Shown piece after piece: positions 57,055-64,000 of a stretch of 64,000 bases of DNA (position 1 is the first letter of the stretch; each line of letters opens with the position of its first letter). The position numbers and the translations under genes are program-made. Location: contig MQVO02000002.1 in the NCBI GenBank assembly GCA_001986395.2, positions 806,001-870,000 of the forward strand. Reading direction: 5' to 3'. Origin of the DNA: Irpex lacteus. Lineage: Eukaryota; Basidiomycota; Agaricomycetes; Polyporales; Irpicaceae. The notes beneath the pieces are model-generated. The model saw nothing but the letters and a program-made list of their open reading frames with translations, was not told where the DNA came from and searched no databases.

Positions 57055-58247
57055 ATGCATCCTTCAGAGCTATATTTTGCGCCCGAGAGGACGCAGAGGT
57101 TTATCGAGGCCTCATATACACTTGGACAGGACAGGGTAGCTTGGAGGATTTTCGACTTCGTATTTTGATACCAGGCTGCGCCAACCTAGAGGCGTGGGCC
57201 GTTGTAGATTTTTTGTTGCTGCATCGTTTATCACCACACCAATTAGCCAGCAACACTCGTCGTTATTCTACACATGTACAGTAATGACTAGCAGCATCAT
57301 TGTCAAACTTCAAAGTGATAACTTTGACATTCACACTCGTTTTGAACTGTTTCGCTCGTTTGCCCGTTCGCTCATTTCTATGGACTTCAGTTGATAACCG
57401 TACTGTCTTTACTCAGACCTGGACATTTCAGTGCAAACAAATGCATCTTATTCCATACAGTAACACAAGTTCTCAGCGGCCCATGCGTAGAAGTTAAACG
57501 AAGAACGATAAAAAGAGGAAGTAGGGAAGTAGGGAAGTAGGGAATACCTTTCTTATTGCTTCTATACTGCTTTGGCTTCTCAGCGATCATTCTAGCAATC
57601 CTTTAGCTATAGGCATGAGATGCGTTCCATGTATTTGATTCCGCGCAAAATCTACAATACTCCAGCTCTAGATACATAATAGGGATAGGGAATGGGATGT
57701 AACACCTCTGGTAAGGAACACGACGCCAAGTCACAACGACCTCCCGAACTCGGGATAGCGTGCGCTCCAGCTAGAGGCGTCATACAAGAATTGATCTTGG
57801 ACTTGCGGTAGACTCCTGCGAGAAAGAGAAGATGTTCAACAGGGGGACAATAGTGCGAGTCCGAGAAATGAGTGAGGAAATACAAACGCGCGAGGCGAAG
57901 TTTATATACACTTCGTGTCACGTGCATCTTCCCACGGTGTACGTTGTATGATGCAGCCTGGCAGGAGCCGCTTGGTTTGCAATTTGTATACTTACTGACA
58001 AGTGCGAATATCACCTCCTACGCCTAGGGATGGACTACACTCTAAATCATCCCTGATACTTAGGTTTGTGTACTTCAGATATGTCTGAAATCACATGTGG
58101 TAGAGGAGTGCACGTCCCAAAGAAGCAAGCGATGTTGTGGTGAGCGCAGACGTCATAGCCTGTCGCAGGGCCATTGCCAGGTTCAAGTGTCGCGTTGTTG
58201 GTCGTTGGCACATTCTAACCTGCCTTGTTCTCTGACCGTCACCAACA
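57055..58247. other. Intergenic region before the caleosin gene
   Basis: 1.2 kb. On the minus strand, GTATATAAACTTCGCC near 57,895-57,910 looks like a TATA box, and a CACGTG box lies near 57,919. The downstream minus frame would give only a 42-codon peptide starting MTPLAGAHAIPSS, so I leave it uncalled. Three tandem GTAGGGAA units occur near 57,520-57,545. Confidence 0.4.
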
Positions 58248-59184
58248 ATGCAGCCGTCTCAAAAATCCGGTCAGTAGCTAAGTATTCTATGAGCTTGTTT
58301 GGCGGCCTAACTCGCTACGAGCAGGCATAACCACAGCCATCCCAACCGTAGAAAGAACGGTCGACAGACCGGTCTATACTGCCTGGAAGCGCGTTCAGCA
58401 CCCCTCTATTGCACGCGCGAACCTCGCCATCACAGAGCAGTCTCCAAACGGAGCGACAGATAACAACTATAGCAGCCTACACACCGACCAAACCGTAAGT
58501 CGCCACCTCTGATTCCGCCTGCACATGCTTAGTAGACACGGTACACAGGTCCTCCAACAGCATTGCAACTTCTTTGACCTCAATTCTGACGGTATAATCA
58601 CTCCTTGGGAGACATTCGTCGCCATGCGCCTTCTCAAGTGGAATGTCTTCATGGCCTTCATGGCCGCCTTCATTATTCACTCCGGCTTCTCATACGTCAC
58701 CCAGCCGCGTTACCACTACCTCCCCGACCCTTTGTTCCGCATCTATATCAAACAGATCCACAACGCGAAACACGGGAGCGACTCGAACACATACGACAAC
58801 GAGGGTCGGTTCAGGCCGCAACAGCTAGCTGATTTCTTCTCGAAATATGGCAAGAAGTTGGACAATGGGGACGGCCGTGGAGACTATGGATTGACGTTTG
58901 GTGAAGCTTTACGTGGCGCATGGAGCCAAAGATGTGTTTTCGATTTCTTTGGTGTATTCGCGGCGTATTTTGAATGTGAGTACTTTTGAGTCTCGACGCG
59001 GGATGTGGTCTGAGCGATGATTATCATAGGGTCTGCGGCATACTTGACCATCTGGCCCGAAGATGGTGTCATGTACATGGAAGACGTACGTGGCGTATAC
59101 GACGGCAGCTATTTCTTCAAGGTTGCGGGACAGAAGCGGGCAGAGTATATCGCCCACGGAAACCCTCTGTCGATGTTACTTTAA
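58248..59184 (+). CDS. Caleosin (lipid-droplet Ca2+-binding peroxygenase family)
   Basis: Exons 58,248-58,269; 58,325-58,494; 58,549-58,975; 59,030-59,184 (257 aa; phases agree). The first exon codes only seven residues. A single EF-hand loop DLNSDGIITPWE (74-85) follows LQQH, whose His69 matches the first conserved heme-ligand histidine of caleosins. A hydrophobic stretch (NVFMAFMAAFIIHSGF, ~97-113) is the predicted membrane or droplet-surface segment. Later caleosin-type motifs are HYLPDPLFRIYI, DNEGRFRPQQLADFFSKY and LTFGEALRGAWS. The end contains the usual EDGVMYMEDVRGVYDGS. Caleosins sit on oil bodies or ER and can act as heme peroxygenases; the enzyme activity here is inferred. Confidence 0.92.
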
Positions 59185-59403
59185 CTCTTGGACCGGCAGA
59201 CTCTCTATAGGATTATACCCCAATTCTCCTCTTACATACCCAGGACAATAGAACCATAGATAGAAATGTAGACTTCAGGGCATTGTACACGTTTTCCTCA
59301 TTGTATCCTTAAGCTTATGGTAATTCTACATAATTTGAGGGGCTCACCGTCCCCCAACCGTCACTCAACAATCACATATAGCCTCAGACTCTACATGCTC
59401 GTC
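59185..59403. other. Convergent 3' ends of caleosin and csn3
   Basis: Only about 220 bases separate the two stop codons, so the 3' UTRs probably overlap or nearly touch. No separate gene is seen. Confidence 0.5.
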
Positions 59404-61411
59404 TCAAAAGTCTTCACCCCATCCTCCACCTCCACCCTGCACATTGTACATCTCCTCATCTGGCGCTCCCCAAGCCTCATCCTTGTGCTTCAACGCCTTA
59501 GCGATATACTCCTTGCTCAAGTTCATCTCTCTTTCCAGCTGCACGAGGAGCTGACCCTGCGCTTGGGCCTGTGAGAGGGCTTGGTCGATCTCTGCCTTGG
59601 AGACAGACTGGAATTGTTGCTGGACGGAGTCGGAGAAGGTGACGGTACCCGAGGCGGATATCGATGCCGTTATCTCTCCTGCTTCCACCTGGTAGATGAT
59701 ATTAATGATCGTTGGTCAGCGATGTCCGTAGAGGGAACACGATAGCTTGTGAGAGACGACGCGGGGAGTGAGGGAAGGCGATTGAGGGAATGAGAGACGC
59801 ACCATGTCCAATACCAAGGCTCTCACTTCATCTTCAGTGTCCACCCCAATCTGCCTCGCGATATCGGAAAGTCCCAATGTGAGGTACGTGAGGGTGAGCT
59901 TCTTGATCAACCACCGAGGAGCACGTGCGACGACCTGTTGGATGAGGCCCCAGTTCTTCTCCTGTGTTAGTTGGAGCGATAAAATAGAGTATCGTGCACG
60001 AAAGGAGTTACTTGGTCAGCCTGGAGGACATATGAAGAGAGCAGGCAATGAAAAGGCACATACCGCTTTGTAAAGCTCTTCGTCTTTTGCGATTGTAGGG
60101 AGAAGCTTGGAGATAGTCCGTGGGTAGACCTTCTGAAGGTTGAAGTAGGGCGAGTTCTTATATTGGCGTATAAGAATAGCGTTAGTGAACTTGGGTGGTG
60201 GAAGAGTCTATCCAATTTCGTCTGTCAATATCCCTGCTCTCGTCGCCCTTGCAACATGCGTACACGTACCTTTCCATATAGAATCAGCTGCACCAAGCTC
60301 AACTTCTTCAACCCCTCCAATTGCAGAGCGCTGGGAGTTTGTGAGGGCGCCGTTGCCACGATCTCGAAGAACTCCTCTGCCTCTGTCCACCTTTTCAGGG
60401 CACCCAAGGCGACGCCACCAGCGTAATGGTAGATGAGGTTGTCGTTGTAGTGGAGATCGGGAGATAGGGTTGTGTCGATGTTGAAAATGGGAGTGGACAG
60501 GATGGGGATGGCCGGGGCGTAATTGCGTGTTGTGACGCATGCCTGTTTGCGCATAAGATTGTTTTGAGGAGATAGAGGAAATAGATTATGTGCGTACGTT
60601 CAGGAAAATGGGGTGAAGGGTCGTGAGGTAGGAGAGATTTGGTGGGTAACGAGTGATCAGGTCTCGTAGGGGTGCGATCGCGTGTTTAAGCTGCAGAAAA
60701 TATGAGCTTCGGAGGCGCTGTGCGTATCAGGATACGCACGTTGTCTCCTGAGGCGCGTACGATGCCTTTGCCAAGGGCGGTGACTGTAGTATTTACCCCG
60801 TCAGATAGACATAAATCGTTGTAGCGGCGAAATCAGATACATACTACGCTCAGGTGCTAGTCGAGCCTGCGCCGGGTTGAACGATTTACAAAACGTCTCG
60901 ACAGCTGCCTGTTGAGGTGGCGGTGCTCCTGGAACGTTCAATCGGGATGATCTAAGCCACGTAGATAATAGAATAAGTTCCATGTGCAACTTGGTGAACC
61001 GGCTGAGTGAAGGAGATCCCTACAGAATGTACAGATACCCAAGGGTCTGTGACTCTGGGTGTAGGAGGTCCAGAGGGTCTTGGCCCGAAGGAAGCAAACT
61101 CGCCAGGATAGGATCTCGAGTTTCCTTTGTTGCGAAATTCTTCAAGGTTTGCTGTACTGCTGTGATCTCCTGTTCTGAGAGGAGGATGTGGAGGAGGTCA
61201 TCGAGAGAAGTGGGTGCATTCTGCTGCGTATTTGCAGGGGTGGTGGAAGGTCCTGCGGTGTTGGAGGGTCCTGCGGCAGTGTTACTCCTGTGTGTGCATC
61301 GTTAGCATTGTATAAGTGCTGCTAAACCATGGCCAATACTGTATCGAACGAATAACAGTATCTCGAGCCACAGAGCCGTCCATACGCATAATCTCACACA
61401 GATACTCACAT
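59404..61411 (-). CDS. csn3: COP9 signalosome subunit 3
   Basis: Minus-strand exons: 61,411-61,410; 61,287-61,024; 60,951-60,848; 60,783-60,740; 60,690-60,598; 60,542-60,270; 60,207-60,064; 59,961-59,803; 59,688-59,404 (455 aa; all GT..AG, all phases fit). Key matches to CSN3 are TLGYLYILSSRLN near the N-terminus, HYAGGVALGALKRWTEAEEFFE with LEGLKKLSLVQLILYGK, and the PCI/winged-helix part LTLTYLTLGLSDIARQIG with VEAGEITASISASGTVTF. It is a subunit of the CSN complex, which removes Nedd8 from cullins. The start codon is split by the first intron (AT in exon 1, G in exon 2). If that intron is kept, the mRNA reads ATG-TGA at this place. Human CSN3 has 423 residues. Confidence 0.9.
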
Positions 61412-61585
61412 TTTGATTGCCGTGACACTACAATCTTGTTACTTGTCGTTTTGTTGTGCGTGTCAGTGACTACGGAGTATGATCTGCTAGCTGCAAGTAC
61501 AAGATGGTGGTCAGATTGCAGGCAGAGTGGCGAGGAATGGCGGCAGGCGAGGACGCGGCTTTGACGCCCATTACATGCATTGATG

Positions 61586-61883
61586 TCACGTGCAGGTACG
61601 AGGCGAGTCTGCTGGGGTCATATCTCGCTCCTCCTCTAAGATTTCAGGCCAGGTTTACCAGAGATATTCGTATGCACGATACTACGCGAGAAATACGTTC
61701 ACCTATATCTTCAAACACCTCATAGGAATACTTCATCTGTGCGAGCGCGTTGTTTGCGCCTGCTTGGGCCGTGCGGGAGATGCCGCGGTATTGTTGGGAT
61801 TGGGTGGCCTGGGATTGCTTTGGCGGTCTTTGCCAGATTCGGTTGCCTCCTGCACTCATCATCTCCTTCCAGGGCCAACTCAT
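61586..61883 (-). CDS. Possible small gene, 76 aa
   Basis: Model: 61,883-61,703 and 61,635-61,586, with a 67-nt GT..AG intron and consistent phase. The product starts MSWPWKEMMSAGGNRIW, has a Gln-rich middle (SQATQSQQYRG), then ANNALAQMKYSYEVFED, and ends DMTPADSPRTCT. No family is recognised. The ATG is 104 bp from the divergent gene at 61,987, and its stop is about 175 bp before the csn3 start codon on the same strand, so it could also be 5' leader of csn3. Coding-like composition and a clean intron argue for a gene; the short length argues against. Confidence 0.4.
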
Positions 61884-61986
61884 CTCTTCCTTTATTTCTC
61901 TTTCTTTCTTTTATACATCCATCAAACATCATACTACAAATTCTAGCAGCCTACCTACCTCTACCGTCACAGTCGTCGCTCTGCAA

Positions 61987-63446
61987 ATGCCCCGCACAAA
62001 GGCTGCAGCACCTGTGCGAGACCCATCTCCCGTCGCAGAGCAGCCCAAGCGCAAGTCTGAGCCTCTAAAGCGTAGCCACTCTGCTGTCTCGCTTCCGACT
62101 CCGCCGCCCACACGCAAGCGCAAGAGGTCTCGCTCAAGACACTCCCGTGCGACCGACTCTGGCTCCGAGCTCGACTTCCAGGATTCAGACGATGAAGAGC
62201 TCGAACGAGGCAGGACTGGGCCTGGGAAGGATGCCGTTGCGGTAGAGCACAACAAGAGGAAACTGCTGCGGCTGGATGCCATTGCTGCTGAGCTTAGTGG
62301 GAAGGATGCTGAGGATGCGTTCTGGATGGGCGAGTCGACGGTCACAGAAATCGAAGCAGCCAAGTTGAAGCGCAATGCTAAAGCCTCGGCCAAAGGCAAA
62401 GCAGTGGATACGACGCTTCTGGACAGTCCTGCCAGACATACCCGTTCTCAGACGAGGTCGCCGTCGTCGTCTCCTGTTCGAATGCTTAACCGAACGAGAA
62501 CAGGCCTCCTGTCCCCTCCCAAGTCACACAGGAGGAAGTCGCCGCGGAAAGCCAAGCTCACTGCTCTGCCTACTATCGCAGAGGAGCTTCCCGTGACACC
62601 ACCTGCGAAGAGTGCGTTGGAGGGGGTGAAGAAGCGTCTGTTCCCTGAGCGTGACTCGCCGAACAACCCTTTCCTTGTCTCTGATGACAGCCCGGCTAGC
62701 TCTCAAGACTCCGTCTTTGGCGCAGGTACATCCACTGCGCCTGTTCCTGCGGCTCCTAAGAAACATGTCGAGCGGCCGACACTCACATATGTCTTGTACG
62801 TGTCAAACGTTCCGTCGATAGTTTTTTCTCTTCTCATTAGTTGTGTTTTAGCCGAGGTGTTCGTCAAGAGTTTGAGAATCCGCTGTATGACCCTCGTTAT
62901 CCAGACACAGGAATTGCACCGAGCGGTGGTCCCGACTCACCTTCGAACCTTCCTCCGGAGCACCCAGACTTCTCGCCAAAGGACTATTGTCCACCGCGGA
63001 TGCTCTTCCCTGAAGCTCGCGCGCGGCGCAAACGTCGTTCAGTTGTTGACCACGATCACGAGCTCGTGCTCCCTGAAACGCCTACCAAGGGCAAGGGCAA
63101 GGCCAGGGCGAAGAAAGTTCAACCCAAGCGCCAGAAGTCGGAGTGGGACACGAGTGACGAGGAAGATGAAGGCGAGCTTCCGCTTCCAAAGACACCTACG
63201 CCCAAGGCACCTGTCACCCCCGTTCGCGGGCGTGCGGCTCCTGCGATCGTTGCAGCGGCAAAGCCTCCCAGCCGTCGGCGGACAGTGACAGCGAAGGTGG
63301 AAACGACGGTCGAGGAAGTGGTCGTCGAGGTACCTAGGACCAGGTCTCGCACGCGTGCGGGTTCTGCGAGCGCAGGGCCTGTTCCTCCCCCAAAGGACCG
63401 CAGCGATCCCGCAAGACGTGCTTTCGGCCCCAGAGGGCGCGTGTAG
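61987..63446 (+). CDS. Uncharacterised nuclear-looking protein
   Basis: Two exons, 61,987-62,795 and 62,852-63,446 (467 aa; phase fits). The start is the first ATG (MPRTKAAAPVRDPSPV); the frame is open further upstream but lacks an ATG. The N-terminus has basic nuclear-localisation-like runs (TRKRKRSRSRHSR), acidic patches (FQDSDDEELERG) and many SP/TP sites, for example LLSPPKSHRRKSPRKAK. The exon junction falls inside the most conserved-looking segment (TYVFRGVRQEFENPLYDP, then NLPPEHPDFSP). The C-terminal half is low complexity with repeated TPxxK sites, acidic DTSDEEDEGELP, and an Arg-rich tail. Such composition suits a cell-cycle- or chromatin-linked CDK substrate, but no known family is assigned. 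Confidence 0.8.
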
Positions 63447-64000
63447 GCGGCGGCGCATGACGACTGTCGGCGTTCGTGGTCTTTTCACTTCCTTCGCAAT
63501 CCTTCTCTCTCAGCTCTCCTCTGCGTCCACCTCGAAGTTACCAATGTGCTAATGCGTGTCTTTCCTTCGATTCTTCGCTCTCTAAATTCCTTATTTCTGC
63601 GTAAGCGCGTTCTCCTTTCTTTTCTTTTCATACATCCCCTTTCGAACAAAGTTGACTCTGCGATACCTTCAACATTCATCCCGACTCCCCTGCGATACCT
63701 CCTCTCCTTCATCCGTTAGTTGCATCTTATCGACCCGGCTTCAACGCATGTGTTTTCGTTTTTCGTTGTTTCGTGCCACGTAGCTACTTGAAGTTTGTGC
63801 AATGGCCAAGATATCTGCAACCTCATATATAGCCCGCTTGGCGTCTTTCTTAACCCGACCTCCATGCGATTTCAATACTATGTACCTAGCACATCAAGAA
63901 TACGAATATATAGCTTTCATGTTTTGTGTCTAACCCTGTGCTGAGCCTCCCCTCCCTGGACGAGACAGTTCTTGCAATCGCACTAAGTATGCTCTCGTTG
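63447..64000. other. 3' flank of the 61,987 gene
   Basis: About 550 pyrimidine-rich bases, probably 3' UTR and intergenic. No further gene is supported before the window ends. Confidence 0.45.

Noticed and set aside
57652..58014. 120-codon minus ORF
   Set aside because: No domain; a TATA-like box lies inside it, so if anything only a short peptide would be made.
61003..61023. Ultra-short 21-nt intron in csn3
   Set aside because: A 72-nt intron (60,952-61,023) with a better branch-like site keeps the conserved GYLYILSSRLN reading in frame.

Overview
The window looks like a chromosome segment of a mushroom-forming basidiomycete (Agaricomycete type). The evidence is short GT..AG introns (about 50-125 nt), a single-chain ATP-citrate lyase, a fungal caleosin, a complete Ty3/Gypsy chromovirus and Ty1/Copia elements of fungal type. 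No bacterial signals were seen. This is sequence reading only; no database was searched.

Layout. (1) 1-49.2 kb is an AT-rich, gene-poor mosaic of nested transposable elements. From left to right: a 1,341-bp inverted repeat pair enclosing a decayed Ty3-like element (1-9.4 kb); a hAT-type element with an exact 8-bp target duplication and a 564-bp internal palindrome (9.5-11.4 kb); an old Copia copy (12.6-21.7 kb) split by a young full-length Copia copy (14,309-20,005); split hAT transposase remnants (22.5-25.1 kb); then many copies of two related non-autonomous families, called A and E here (25.8-46.6 kb). A young intact chromovirus (39,187-45,274) sits inside one E copy. A second hAT-like foldback element lies at 47.5-49.2 kb. 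(2) 49.5-63.4 kb is a compact GC-richer gene block: a UBL3/MUB-like prenylated ubiquitin-fold protein (+), ATP-citrate lyase (+), a DUF1275 membrane protein (+), a caleosin (+), COP9 signalosome subunit 3 (-), a possible small gene (-), and a nuclear-looking unknown protein (+).

Most notable. Families A and E share an architecture with a terminal repeat flush at one end, the matching repeat set about 30 nt in at the other end, and no target duplication at two checkable insertions, which suggests Helitron2/Helentron-like mobility. Copies of A carry, at the same relative place, a large hairpin whose sequence differs between copies while the base pairing is kept. Two A copies in inverted orientation appear to have flipped the 5 kb between them: the two halves of one reverse transcriptase gene now lie on opposite strands at the two outer junctions.

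How the genes work together. ATP-citrate lyase makes cytosolic acetyl-CoA for lipid synthesis, and caleosin is a lipid-droplet protein; both are housekeeping or lipid functions, but nothing suggests an operon-like cluster. csn3 and the 61,987 gene diverge from one about 575-bp region that may also hold a small gene.
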